Source of the DNA: Desulfobulbaceae bacterium BRH_c16a | GTDB taxonomy: Bacteria; Desulfobacterota; Desulfobulbia; Desulfobulbales; Desulfocapsaceae | DNA length: 64,000 nt | NCBI GenBank assembly: GCA_000961725.1 | Contig: LADS01000055.1 | Location: forward strand, 1-64,000 | Reading direction: 5' to 3' | Shown here: positions 17,592 to 27,214 of the stretch, piece after piece | Layout: each line of letters starts with the position of its first letter | Numbering within the stretch: position 1 is the stretch's first letter | Notes under the pieces: generated by a model | What the model saw: the letters and a program-made list of their open reading frames with translations, nothing else | Told to the model about the DNA's origin: nothing | Databases searched by the model: none | Made by a program: the position numbers and the translations under genes

Positions 17592-18941
17592 TTACCTGCG
17601 ATCGAGAAGGACGACAGTCTCGATATGATGGGTCTGGGGGAACATGTCGACCGGCTGGATTTTGCTGATGGCAAAACCATGTTCGCTCAGATCTGCAAGA
17701 TCCCGGCACAAGGTGGCGGGATCGCAGGAGATGTAGACCAGCCGTCTGCGGGTGATCGCGGCAAGATGTGCGGCAAGGTCCGGGGCTCCCTGGCGGGGTG
17801 GATCGATGACCACGCAGTCGAATATCCGGCCGTCTGCGACCAGCTCTCTGCAGGCATCATGGATCGGGCTTTTGCGGAAGCAGACATTATCAAGGCCCGC
17901 TGCGGCCGCATTTCCGGTGGCGCTGCGGATGGCCGATCCCTGGCCTTCAATTCCCAGGACTTTTCTTGCCTTCATGGCCAGGGGAATGGCAAAATTTCCC
18001 ATGCCGCAGAACAGGTCGAGTACCCGGTCCGTGGCCTCAACCTGACAAAAATCCAGGACGGTCGCGATAAGATTGATGTTTTGCGCAAGGTTGACCTGGC
18101 AAAAGCCGCCGGCTTCCCAGCTCAGGGTAAAATCCCCCTGCTGGCCGGCTATTGCCGGATAATGGACGGTCAGGCGGTTGTCCGCGGCCTCTGCCTTCGG
18201 CCCGTATGGCCCCATCAGGGGAAAAAATTCGCCGGCAAGAAAAACCCGTTCGATGCCGCCCTGTTCGCGGCAGAACCGTTCTGCGGACTGGATATCCGCC
18301 GGGCGCGGTTTGCGCACCAGCCGGAAAATGACCACTGTTTTTCCGGTTGCGGGGTTTGCCTGGAGTTCGACCTCTCTCGAATTGCCGGTAAGTTTTCGGC
18401 CATCCGGATGGGACTTCAGGGCCGCAAGGGCGTTGTTTTCTTCTTTCCTGGCGAGCAGGCAAACATCGATGGGAACGACGGCATGGGAATGGAATCGATG
18501 AAAGCCCAGTTCGCCCCGTTCGGTAACCTGCAGCCGGATGCGTTGGCGGTAGCCGAAATCGTCAGGCGCGGCGATCGGTTCGGCCAGCAACCCGACGGTT
18601 TCTCGAATCTCTTCATTTTCACTGCGCGAAAGCAGGTCCAGGACGATTTCTTTTTTGATCGTCAGCTGAGAGGGATAATCACAATGCTGCAGGTCGCATC
18701 CCCCGCATAAACCTACATAGCGGCAGGGGGGGACGCGTCTTGCCGGATGAGCGGCGAGTATTTGACGGGCCTCGCCGGAAACGAAGGTTTTTTTCGTCTT
18801 TTCCGTGGTTGCCGTTACGACCTCGCCGGGAAGAACAAGCCGGACCAGGATAATCCGGCCGGACGGCAGATGGCCCAAGCCGTATCCGCCGTTGATTATC
18901 TTGGTAATTGTGATCGGTTCCAGTTTCATCTTCCATTTCAT
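17592..18941 (-). CDS. rlmD: 23S rRNA (uracil-5-)-methyltransferase RlmD-like
   Basis: The protein (about 449 residues) has an N-terminal TRAM-like beta barrel, a four-Cys iron-sulfur site (PPCRYVGLCGGCDLQHC), and a SAM-binding methyltransferase domain with VLDLFCGMGNFAIPLA. The catalytic motifs are VVIDPPRQG and VYISCDPATLCRDL, where the first Cys attacks uracil C6. This is the RumA/RlmCD/TrmA family; the cluster and length favour RlmD or RlmCD, and the target nucleotide cannot be told from sequence. Start choices are 18941 or 18929; neither has a strong ribosome site. Confidence 0.87.
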   Translation of the reverse strand: MKWKMKLEPITITKIINGGYGLGHLPSGRIILVRLVLPGEVVTATTEKTKKTFVSGEARQILAAHPARRVPPCRYVGLCGGCDLQHCDYPSQLTIKKEIVLDLLSRSENEEIRETVGLLAEPIAAPDDFGYRQRIRLQVTERGELGFHRFHSHAVVPIDVCLLARKEENNALAALKSHPDGRKLTGNSREVELQANPATGKTVVIFRLVRKPRPADIQSAERFCREQGGIERVFLAGEFFPLMGPYGPKAEAADNRLTVHYPAIAGQQGDFTLSWEAGGFCQVNLAQNINLIATVLDFCQVEATDRVLDLFCGMGNFAIPLAMKARKVLGIEGQGSAIRSATGNAAAAGLDNVCFRKSPIHDACRELVADGRIFDCVVIDPPRQGAPDLAAHLAAITRRRLVYISCDPATLCRDLADLSEHGFAISKIQPVDMFPQTHHIETVVLLDRR

Positions 18942-19036
18942 GACGGGCAATGTACAATAGCTCGTAATCAATCCCGATCAAGCCGGTTTGGATTCATGTT
19001 CTACTTTAATGTCAGCCTTTTCATAATATAACATCC

Positions 19037-20785
19037 TTGTCTTGTCGAATTATATTCTTTTGCTTTTTTCTTGTTGTCCTTCTCCTTCCGGTCCGACCGG
19101 TACCGGCTGCGGTGCAGGTTGAGGTGACGGTGTTCGGGATTAAAGATCCCTTGCGGACAAACGTTCTTGCCCGGTTGACTCTTAACCTTCATAAGGATAA
19201 CGAACGGCTTCAGGCCAATGCCGTCAGAAGGCTGCATCGCCAGGCGGAAGAGGATATCCGTTCCGCTCTTGCCCCTTTTGGTTACTATAACCCGGAAATA
19301 AACAGCAGCCTTACCCGGAAGAAAGACGGCTGGCATGCAGAATACATTATTGCCCAGGGACCGCCGGTGCTGGTTTCGGAGGTCTCGGTTGAGCTGGCCG
19401 GGGCTGGTCGCGACGAGCCGGCTCTCATTGCTGCGACAGCCGATTTTCCGGTGAAAGTAGGCGATATCCTCAACCAGGAGGTGTATGAGCAAGGCAAGAA
19501 AAAGCTGGTGAACGTTGCCTTTGGCGAAGGTTTTCTGGATGCCGCCCTGCCCGAGCGGGCTCTGCGGATCAACCGGGAAAACAATACCGCAGCGGTTCGT
19601 CTGGTGCTGGACACCGGGAACAGGTATCTGTTTGGTGAAACAGCGAGTTCGCAGCAGATCCTCAGGCGGGAACTGCTGGAAAAGTATCTGCCTTATAAAG
19701 CCGGTGATCCGTATAGTCCGGCAAAACTGTTCGAGCTGCAGTCGATTCTTTACCGCACAGACTATTTCAGCCGGGTGGCGGTCCGCGGGCAGCTGGATCG
19801 GGCAGCCGGTCATACCATCCCTGTCGATATCGATCTGACCGCGCCCGAGCGCCTCAATAAATACAGTTTTGGCCTTGGCTATGCCACGGATACCGGCGCA
19901 CGAGGCAAAATCGACTGGACCAACCGGCTGTTTAATTCATACGGCCACAAAGCCAACGCCACTCTTCAGCTGGCGGAACGGGAAAACACCATCTCGTTTT
20001 TATACCAGATGCCGATCCTCAAAGACCCTCGCTATTATAACATGGTCAACTCTCTGGCCTATCAGGATAAAACCTGGGACGATACCACGACCCAGCTCTT
20101 CACCACCGGAATCGGTCTTGAATATGCCGGGCCTTTGTACAAGTTCGGCACCGGTCTTGAGTTGCGTGATGAAATATATGACGTAGGTGAAACCAGCGGC
20201 GACTCGACTTTGCTCGTCCCCTCCCTGAACATCGGTTTTATCCTGGCAGACGATATCCTCGATACCCAGGATGGCCTGCAGGCTTCAGTCGGGTTTCTCG
20301 GCGGCGTTGACGGCGTTGTTTCCGATGTCGATTTCCTGCAAACCACCCTCAGCGGCAAAAGCGTCATTTCACCTTTTAAAGATTGGCGGCTGATCGGCCG
20401 GGGGACTTTAGGCCTCACTCTGGTTGATTCCATCGACTCCCTGCCGCCTTCTCTTCGTTATTATACCGGCGGCGATACTTCCATCCGCGGCTACAGCTAC
20501 AAATCCATCGGCACCAGGGATTCTTCCGGGGCAGTTATAGGCGGCCGATACCTTGTGGTGGGCAGCATCGAAGCTGAGCGGGTCGTCTATAAGAATTGGA
20601 GCCTCGCCACCTTCTGGGATGGCGGGACGGCGACGGACGACCTGTCGCTCAATTTTTTCCAGGGGGCGGGCGCCGGAATCCGCTTTCGCCTGCCGTTCGG
20701 TCAGATCAGGTTCGATGTTGCCTCTGCCATCACCGAGGAAGACACACCTTTTCGTGTCCACTTGACCGTAGGCGGGGATCTATGA
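19037..20785 (+). CDS. tamA: TamA-like outer membrane protein (POTRA plus Omp85 barrel)
   Basis: The 582-residue protein has a signal peptide (FFCFFLVVLLLPVRPVPA), POTRA-type repeats over about residues 25-270, and a 16-strand Omp85 barrel ending in an aromatic-poor LTVGGDL strand. The barrel's conserved loop motif RGY appears in GGDTSIRGYSYKSIG. TamA works with TamB in moving phospholipid and some proteins to the outer membrane. The start is a TTG at 19037 because no in-frame ATG follows a suitable site and this start gives a clean signal peptide. The stop overlaps the tamB start (ATGA). Confidence 0.9.
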   Translation: MSCRIIFFCFFLVVLLLPVRPVPAAVQVEVTVFGIKDPLRTNVLARLTLNLHKDNERLQANAVRRLHRQAEEDIRSALAPFGYYNPEINSSLTRKKDGWHAEYIIAQGPPVLVSEVSVELAGAGRDEPALIAATADFPVKVGDILNQEVYEQGKKKLVNVAFGEGFLDAALPERALRINRENNTAAVRLVLDTGNRYLFGETASSQQILRRELLEKYLPYKAGDPYSPAKLFELQSILYRTDYFSRVAVRGQLDRAAGHTIPVDIDLTAPERLNKYSFGLGYATDTGARGKIDWTNRLFNSYGHKANATLQLAERENTISFLYQMPILKDPRYYNMVNSLAYQDKTWDDTTTQLFTTGIGLEYAGPLYKFGTGLELRDEIYDVGETSGDSTLLVPSLNIGFILADDILDTQDGLQASVGFLGGVDGVVSDVDFLQTTLSGKSVISPFKDWRLIGRGTLGLTLVDSIDSLPPSLRYYTGGDTSIRGYSYKSIGTRDSSGAVIGGRYLVVGSIEAERVVYKNWSLATFWDGGTATDDLSLNFFQGAGAGIRFRLPFGQIRFDVASAITEEDTPFRVHLTVGGDL

Positions 20786-23700
20786 TTAAAAAAATTTTCC
20801 AGTTCCTGGTTCTCTGCGGGCTGTTCTGCCTGGTCTTTCTCGGTGTGCTGCTGGGGACGGAATTCGGTCTGGATCTCGTCAAAAAGAATGTTGGGCGGCT
20901 GAGTGGCGGCATGATATCCATCGGCCGGGTCGACGGACGGCTGCTTGGCGAATGGAAGATTGCGAACGTCAAAGTAACGACTCCCGGTGCGGACGTCGAG
21001 GTTGCCGGGCTGGAGTGGGACTGGCATCCGGTCCGACTGGGGACTGGCAAATTTCATGTCGCCGGCTTAACAGTCGGCGGGCTAAAAATTGCCTTAAAGG
21101 ATACGGAGCAGTCTGCATCCGCCACCGGACCAATCGAACTGCCCCCGATTCTTTTGCCGTTTGCCCTGGCAATCGACAGCTTTGCCGTCGACCGGCTGCA
21201 GGTATTCGGCAGCGACGGCAGCGAGCTGATTGTTATTGACCATATCGGCGGCCGCCTTGAAGGCAGCGGCGAAAGCCTGGCGATCAGCGAGTTCTCCCTG
21301 GAAGCGCCGGACATTGGCTTTTCCATGCACGGAAATTTCGATCTCGGCCGGAACCACCACATCGATCTGACCGGGCGCTGGTGGCTCGCCGAATATGGCT
21401 TTCACCCGATAGACGGCACCTTTTCGTTGTTTGGGCCACTCAACTCGCCGAAGGTGACGTTCGGCGTCAACCGATCCGGCGGGATCCGGGTCGAGGGGAA
21501 GGTCGAGAACCTGCTCGAACGGCCGGAGTGGACCGCGACGGTCACAGCCTGGGATGTCGATCTGTCGGTGCTCATCAAACATTGCCCGGAGATACATCTG
21601 ACCACATTCTCCGGCCGGGTTGCCGGCGATACCGATGGCTACCGGGGCCGGGCCACAGCCGAAGGGGATTGGGGCAAGCTCAAAGACATGCACCTTGACA
21701 CCACCCTTACGGCCGACTGGATGGGAATTGCCTTCGATACTCTCAGCATAGACAATGGCGAGACCAGGGCAGAAGCAGAAGGAGGCAAAATTTCCTGGCG
21801 GAATATCTTCGACTGGCAAGGTCGCTTCCACTTCAAAAACTTCGATCCCTCGGCGTTAATGGAAGAGTTGCCGGGAAGGCTCAATGCCGATTTCGTCAAC
21901 CGGGGACACGTCCGGGACGACTTCGGTGTCGACATCTCTTTTGCCGTCTCCGAACTTGACGGACAGTTGCACGGCCAGCCAATTTCAGCCGAAGGAGAGC
22001 TGCAACTTACTGAAAATGATATCCGTACCGACGGGCTGACCCTTCGCAGCGGGGAAGTGGAGGGGGTCGCTTATGTTGATAACGGCATGATTTCCTGGTC
22101 CGAAAAGGTGAGCTGGAGTGGCGCAGTACGGCTTGAGAATTTCAATCCGGAAGGATTGTTCCCGGACTTTCCGGGCCGGATAAACGGAGAATTTTCCGGA
22201 GAGGGGCAATTTACCGGGCGCGGGCCGGAAGGCTATGTCAAGATGAGCGATATTTCCGGCCAGCTGCGGGGGCAGGAGTTGGCCGGAGAAGGAGAGATCC
22301 ATCTCGCCGGCGAGACTCTCCGCACCACAGGGTTGTTTCTGAGGAGCGGGACCTCGGAACTGGTGGTTGAGGGACAGGCGGGCGATGACTTCACCCTCGA
22401 CTTCACCTTTGATTCTGCCGATATCGGCGCCTTGCTCCCGGAGAGCGGCGGCGCCGTGCGTGTCCGGGGAAGCATGCGGGGCAGCCGGGCTCAGCCGCTG
22501 CTTGAGGCCGATCTTGAAGCGACCGGCTTCAGTTACGGAGGAAACAGTTTTGCTCAGGTGCAGGCGGAGATTCATGCCGGACTCTGGGATGAAGGGGTCT
22601 TGAAGGGCTCTTTCGCCGGAAAGAAAATGGATCTGTCTGGTCTGTCTTTAAATACCGGGCGAATCGATTTTACCGGCAGCATGCAGGCGCAGGACATTGC
22701 CCTAGGCGTTTCCGGCGACATGGGCGAACTGAAGATGAGGGCAGAGGCGGAATACCGGGAAAACTGGCTTGGGAAACTCACCGGCTTTCAGCTGAACTCG
22801 CTGTCCTACGGTTCCTGGCGTCAGCAGCATGATGCCCCCTTTGTTGCCGGCAAAGAGTTGGTCTCTTTTGATACATTTTGTATTTCCGATGGCGAAGGGA
22901 GCATCTGTGCGGGAGGCGAGATGCTGTTCGCCGACACCCGGCGCTGGAAGGTCAGGGGAAACGTCGCCTCGGTGCCGATTTCCTGGCTCAACCAACTAAA
23001 GTTACTGAAGATTCCTGTCAACGGTGTGATCGATGCCGAAATTGACGCCAATGGCGACAGCCGGAACATCTCTTCGGCAGCGATTGAGGTACGTCTGCCG
23101 GAAGCAGATATAGCGCTGACAGTAGAGGACGAAGAGTTCAATGCGATCTCTTTCGACGATACCGTTCTTTCTCTCCAGCTCAACGATGCACAGCTCCACG
23201 GGACGTTTTTCACCAGGATGAAAAACGGCAGTGAGGTGAGGGCGACAGCCAGCATCCCGGGCGCAGGAGCTTTCGCTGCCTTTACTCACTCAAAGCCCCT
23301 GGCCGGCAGGGTGGAACTGAACAATTTTGACCTTGCCGTCCTTTCTGCCGTCACCGGCTACGGGGTGGAACCGACCGGTCGGGTGAACAGCTCATTCATC
23401 TTGGGCGGAACTCTCGCCAAACCGGTTATTTCCGGCGGAAGCAGGATTGAGGGTGGAGGAATAGCGCTGCCCTATCAGGGCATCGTCCTGGAAAATGTGA
23501 CAGCATCCATTGTGGCCGGCGAGGATGCGGCAAGAGTCACCTGCAGGGTGACTTCCGGTCCGGGAGAACTGAGGGCGCACGGCCTCCTCAGGTATGGCGA
23601 CAGTGGGGTCGAGGGTGAGTTGCAGGTTCGTGGCGATAACTTTCTTCTGGTCAATTTGCCGGAGTATACCTTCCGGGTGACTCCCGACATACTTTTTAAG

Positions 23701-24573
23701 TTCAGTAAAGATAAGGGAGAGATCAGCGGGCTGGTCAAGGTTCCTTACGGCTTGATAACTCCCGAGGAGATGAGTGATTCGGTTCAGGCCTCCGAAGACG
23801 TTATTCTGGTCAACGGCAGAACGGAAATAAGGGAAAACGACTGGCCGTTTCCCCTTGATCTCGATGTACAGGTGGGCGACGATGTGCGTATTAAAGGATA
23901 TGGGCTCGACGGCCGCCTGACGGGACAGCTGAATGTAAAAACCACCAGGGATGAACTCCTCACCGGTAAAGGTGAGCTGGATCTTGTCGAGGGGACTTTT
24001 TCCCTCTACGGTCGATCCCTTGATATTGAGAGGGGAAGGGTTCTGTTCACCGGCGGTCCGATAGAAAATCCCGGAATCGATGTTCGGGCTCAGAAAAAGG
24101 TCGGTGAAGAAGAAGCGAAAGGTTCGGGATATACCGTCGGGGTGGACATCAGCGGTTTGGTCCAGGATCTGCAGTACCATCTCTTTTCCGATCCATCCAT
24201 GGATGATACCGAAATCCTCTCGATGATGATAGTCGGGCACTCCCTTGCCAACTCGAGCGAGGAGGAGGGCAATCTTCTCGAGGCTGCCGCCGTGACTTTA
24301 GGGTTGAAAGGCAGCACCGATTTTATCCAGGGTCTGGGCAGTATGCTGCTCATCGACGATCTCCACCTCGAGGGCAGCAGCACGAAAGAGAATGTCTCGC
24401 TGGTGGTGGGGAAAAGGGTAACGAAAGACCTGTACATCGGCTATGATATCAATATGTTCAGCCAGCAAGGAGAATTTCGTGTTCGCTATGATCTGAAAAA
24501 AGGGTTTTCCGTTGAAACCCACAGTTCGTCGCAATCGACCGGAGCGGATTTTCTTTATTCTTTTGAGAAATAG
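20782..24573 (+). CDS. tamB: TamB-like inner-membrane-anchored periplasmic bridge protein
   Basis: The protein has 1263 residues, close to the usual TamB length. It has one N-terminal signal anchor (MIKKIFQFLVLCGLFCLVFL), a long repetitive beta-rich body typical of the AsmA/TamB groove that conducts lipid, and a C-terminal DUF490 region containing GRSLDIERGRVLFTGGPIENP and NPGIDVRA. It ends in FRVRYDLKKGFSVET and a final Phe-containing strand that would dock to TamA. The coding frame is open upstream into tamA, but the ATG at 20782 overlapping the tamA stop is the natural start. A strong hairpin follows the gene. Confidence 0.92.
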   Translation: MIKKIFQFLVLCGLFCLVFLGVLLGTEFGLDLVKKNVGRLSGGMISIGRVDGRLLGEWKIANVKVTTPGADVEVAGLEWDWHPVRLGTGKFHVAGLTVGGLKIALKDTEQSASATGPIELPPILLPFALAIDSFAVDRLQVFGSDGSELIVIDHIGGRLEGSGESLAISEFSLEAPDIGFSMHGNFDLGRNHHIDLTGRWWLAEYGFHPIDGTFSLFGPLNSPKVTFGVNRSGGIRVEGKVENLLERPEWTATVTAWDVDLSVLIKHCPEIHLTTFSGRVAGDTDGYRGRATAEGDWGKLKDMHLDTTLTADWMGIAFDTLSIDNGETRAEAEGGKISWRNIFDWQGRFHFKNFDPSALMEELPGRLNADFVNRGHVRDDFGVDISFAVSELDGQLHGQPISAEGELQLTENDIRTDGLTLRSGEVEGVAYVDNGMISWSEKVSWSGAVRLENFNPEGLFPDFPGRINGEFSGEGQFTGRGPEGYVKMSDISGQLRGQELAGEGEIHLAGETLRTTGLFLRSGTSELVVEGQAGDDFTLDFTFDSADIGALLPESGGAVRVRGSMRGSRAQPLLEADLEATGFSYGGNSFAQVQAEIHAGLWDEGVLKGSFAGKKMDLSGLSLNTGRIDFTGSMQAQDIALGVSGDMGELKMRAEAEYRENWLGKLTGFQLNSLSYGSWRQQHDAPFVAGKELVSFDTFCISDGEGSICAGGEMLFADTRRWKVRGNVASVPISWLNQLKLLKIPVNGVIDAEIDANGDSRNISSAAIEVRLPEADIALTVEDEEFNAISFDDTVLSLQLNDAQLHGTFFTRMKNGSEVRATASIPGAGAFAAFTHSKPLAGRVELNNFDLAVLSAVTGYGVEPTGRVNSSFILGGTLAKPVISGGSRIEGGGIALPYQGIVLENVTASIVAGEDAARVTCRVTSGPGELRAHGLLRYGDSGVEGELQVRGDNFLLVNLPEYTFRVTPDILFKFSKDKGEISGLVKVPYGLITPEEMSDSVQASEDVILVNGRTEIRENDWPFPLDLDVQVGDDVRIKGYGLDGRLTGQLNVKTTRDELLTGKGELDLVEGTFSLYGRSLDIERGRVLFTGGPIENPGIDVRAQKKVGEEEAKGSGYTVGVDISGLVQDLQYHLFSDPSMDDTEILSMMIVGHSLANSSEEEGNLLEAAAVTLGLKGSTDFIQGLGSMLLIDDLHLEGSSTKENVSLVVGKRVTKDLYIGYDINMFSQQGEFRVRYDLKKGFSVETHSSSQSTGADFLYSFEK

Positions 24574-24592
24574 CGTTTAATCGCGTTTTACA

Positions 24593-24628
24593 ACAGCCGG
24601 CGGGAGATATTCCCGCCGGCTGTCTTTC
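24593..24628 (+). terminator. strong hairpin after tamB
   Basis: ACAGCCGGCGGGA (24593-24605) and TCCCGCCGGCTGT (24611-24623) form a perfect 13-bp stem with a five-base loop, followed by CTTTC. The U-run is short, but the stem is GC-rich and placed 20 bp after the stop, so it is a likely terminator. Confidence 0.75.
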
Positions 24629-24660
24629 ATGTTTGCCCGGGATAGGGCTGATCAAAAGCC

Positions 24661-24830
24661 TCAGGCAAGTAACCGTTCACCAGCACCCCATTTTCGTCCG
24701 ATCAGGCCACCTCACATAGCCAACTATAGCTTGGCGGCCTGCTTGAACGAACCTGGAGCACTGGATGAACGGTTACAGATCCGGGGGACGCAGTCTTTTG
24801 ATGTGTTCCGGTGAACGATTACTCAGGCAA
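24661..24830. mobile_element. miniature inverted-repeat element copy 1, IS66-like ends, with 8-bp target duplication
   Basis: The element proper is 24669-24822 (154 bp). It starts GTAACCGTTCACC and ends GGTGAACGATTAC, which are inverted repeats with one mismatch, and is flanked by TCAGGCAA on both sides (24661-24668 and 24823-24830). An internal GAACGGTTAC ending at 24776 is a perfect inverse of the left end, so the first 108 bp can fold into one long imperfect hairpin. It has no room for a transposase. Ends beginning GTAA and 8-bp duplications are features of the IS66 family, which probably mobilised it in trans. The right duplication carries the stop codon of the neighbouring chemoreceptor gene. 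Confidence 0.85.
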
Positions 24831-26865
24831 CCTTGAACTTCCCGACCAGCCTGTTGATCTTTCCTGCCAACTCCGACAGGTCGTCCGCTTTCTCATTGAC
24901 CTGGAAACTGCTGCTGGTCATCTCGCCGGCGGCATGATTGACCTCAGCTATATCCTGGGTGATCGTGGCGGTTACTGTTGAGCTCTGGGAGACGTTTTCA
25001 TTGACTTCCTGGATTCCGGCGGAGGCCTGGGCGATATTGTTGGCGATATCCGAGGTTGTTGCGGACTGTTCTTCGACTGCGGCGGCAATCGAACTGACAA
25101 TATCATCGACCTTGCCAATCACCGTGACAATCTCTTCAATCTCCTTCACGCTGATCTCGGTGGAGGTCTGCACGCTTTCGATCTGCTTGCGAATTTCCTG
25201 GGTTGCCGCAGACGTCTGTTTCGCCAGTTCTTTGATTTCATTGGCGACAACGGCAAATCCCTTGCCGGCTTCTCCGGCACGGGCCGCTTCAATGGTGGCA
25301 TTTAATGCCAGCAGGTTGGTTTGCTCCGATATCTCGGTGATGACTTCCGTGACTCTGGTTATGGCATGGGCAGCCTTGCCCAGGTCATTTATTTTTTTCG
25401 ACGTTTCTCTGGACTTGTCGACAGCGTCACCGGTTATGGTCTGAGCTGTTTCGGAATTTCTGGCGATTTCCGCGACACTGGTCGTCATCTGCTCGGTCGC
25501 TGTGGCCATCATGCTCAGATTGGTTGCGGCCTGTTCCATGGCGGCGGCGACGGAAGCGATATTGGTGCTCATCTCTTCTGCAGCCGTTGCCACCGTACTT
25601 GATTTGCCTGAAGTCTGCTCGGCTCCGGCCGCCATCTGCTGCGAGATCGAAGAAAGCTCCGCGGAAGCACCGGAGAGTGTCGCAGCGTTGTCGGCAATAT
25701 CCTTGATCATCGTCTGCAGGCTCGCAAGAAAGGTATTGAACCAGGTCGCCATTTCGCCAACCTCATCCCTGGTGGTGACCTCGAGGCGCTGGGTGAGATC
25801 GCCTTCTCCCTGGGCTATATCCTTTAGACGAGCCACGGTTTGCTTGATTGGCCGGGTGATGCCCTGCGAGATGAAAAATGCCAGCATCAGCGAGAGAGCA
25901 AGGGACGCCGCCGAAACCGACGAGAGAGTCATCAGCGATGTCCCGGCCTGGCTTTTTTTCTCTGAAGCATGGTTTAAGAGATCATCCGTAAGATATTTCT
26001 CGATCTCCTGCAACACATCGATTTTTCGGGTGATGGTGTTGAACCACTGGGCAGAGTCGATACCGAACCCGGCTTGTCCCGGGCCTGACCTCTGCTCGGC
26101 GACATCCCTCATCTTCTGCACTTCCAGGACTGCCTGATTTGACATCTTCTGCTCAAAAAAGTCGTTTTGACCCGAGGTGGCCATGGTCCGGAACAGATCG
26201 GTGAAAATGGACTGTTCCGTTTCAAGGGTTTTAAACCGTACATACTGTCCTTCTTTAAAGCTGTCCTGGGCAAAGACATTGACCATTAAGGCTCGTTCAA
26301 TCCCGGCCCGTTCCTTACCCATGAGGAAATTGTAGTAGCCAAAACTGATGCGTCCGATTTCCGGGCTCTTGCTGATTTTGGCGATCTCACTGATGACGCG
26401 GAGCATTTTATCGTTGTGGTCGGTGAATTGCGCGAGTGCCTGTGGTGCCGAAACAGAAAAGGAATCAATGCTTCGCCGAAGCGTCCCCAGACCGTTCATT
26501 TTTGCCAAAGCTGCATCGAAAGCGCGTACAAAGTCGGAGCCATATGTATTTTTATCAAGAGTATTTACCTTATCTTTCAATGAAGCTATGTGGGTATCCG
26601 TCTGGGTTCGTTGATCTGCGAGCATGGAGCCGAATTTCTCGCCAGCGCTGTTCAGGAATACTCCGGTCATGCCCCTTTCTTTCTGGGTTTCATGGACAAG
26701 CGAGCTGATCTTGGCGGCAAGATCGGACAGAGTCTGTACCTCGGTCATGTCCTGATAGACGGAGTATTTGCCCATTATGGACAAAAGTATGAAAATGAGG
26801 GCCAAAATGGCCGGCAAGCCTGCGGCGAGAAAAATTTTCGTCCGTAGTTTCCTGATATTACGCAT
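24823..26865 (-). CDS. methyl-accepting chemotaxis protein with NIT sensor domain
   Basis: The 680-residue protein has a first transmembrane helix (about 10-32), a periplasmic all-helical NIT domain recognisable from SSLVHETQKERGMTGVFLNS and a later GRISFGYYNFLMGKERAGIER, a second transmembrane helix near 320-340, a HAMP domain and a full methyl-accepting signalling domain. The signalling hairpin tip reads ITEISEQTNLLALNATIEAA. NIT domains sense nitrate or nitrite in characterised cases; the ligand here is inferred. The start at 26865 follows AGGAGGAGC; a further ATG at 26898 lacks such a site. The stop codon lies inside the target duplication of the adjacent miniature element. Confidence 0.9.
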   Translation of the reverse strand: MRNIRKLRTKIFLAAGLPAILALIFILLSIMGKYSVYQDMTEVQTLSDLAAKISSLVHETQKERGMTGVFLNSAGEKFGSMLADQRTQTDTHIASLKDKVNTLDKNTYGSDFVRAFDAALAKMNGLGTLRRSIDSFSVSAPQALAQFTDHNDKMLRVISEIAKISKSPEIGRISFGYYNFLMGKERAGIERALMVNVFAQDSFKEGQYVRFKTLETEQSIFTDLFRTMATSGQNDFFEQKMSNQAVLEVQKMRDVAEQRSGPGQAGFGIDSAQWFNTITRKIDVLQEIEKYLTDDLLNHASEKKSQAGTSLMTLSSVSAASLALSLMLAFFISQGITRPIKQTVARLKDIAQGEGDLTQRLEVTTRDEVGEMATWFNTFLASLQTMIKDIADNAATLSGASAELSSISQQMAAGAEQTSGKSSTVATAAEEMSTNIASVAAAMEQAATNLSMMATATEQMTTSVAEIARNSETAQTITGDAVDKSRETSKKINDLGKAAHAITRVTEVITEISEQTNLLALNATIEAARAGEAGKGFAVVANEIKELAKQTSAATQEIRKQIESVQTSTEISVKEIEEIVTVIGKVDDIVSSIAAAVEEQSATTSDIANNIAQASAGIQEVNENVSQSSTVTATITQDIAEVNHAAGEMTSSSFQVNEKADDLSELAGKINRLVGKFKVA

Positions 26866-27214
26866 GAAAGATGCTCCTCCTATCTTTGAATCACGCAAAA
26901 ATGCATAATCCGGGTGTGGGATTTGTCACTATATTGCTGTTAACAATATAATATTTCAGGGAAAAAGCTGAAGTTAGGCCGGCCGGTACACTCCCCCCGT
27001 CACAAAGCTTTTGCTCGATGAGAGCTCATACAAAGGGCAGAGCGGGTGTTTGTAGAAGTATACGGATAATTTGACTGCCGATCAAGGAATACCACGATGT
27101 GGCATAAATTTTCCTGTATCCGACATGCCGGTTTTCAAGGAGTTGGGCTCGATATGCGTACTACATTTTCGATGATATACTGTTTTTTCAATAAGATGTG
27201 AGGGAGGATGGAGA
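26866..27214. other. intergenic region upstream of the NIT chemoreceptor gene
   Basis: This 349-bp stretch lies between two minus-strand genes and holds the chemoreceptor promoter. I see no coding frame with a ribosome site. An inverted repeat TATATTG-N7-CAATATA at 26930-26950, 65 bp before the start codon, is the only structured signal; it may be an operator or simply an AT-rich promoter. No clear flagellar sigma-28 promoter was found. Confidence 0.35.

Noticed and set aside
17466..18710. 414-codon plus-strand open frame antisense to the rRNA methyltransferase
   Set aside because: The minus strand has all catalytic motifs of RlmD; the plus frame has no recognisable domain and lacks a ribosome site.
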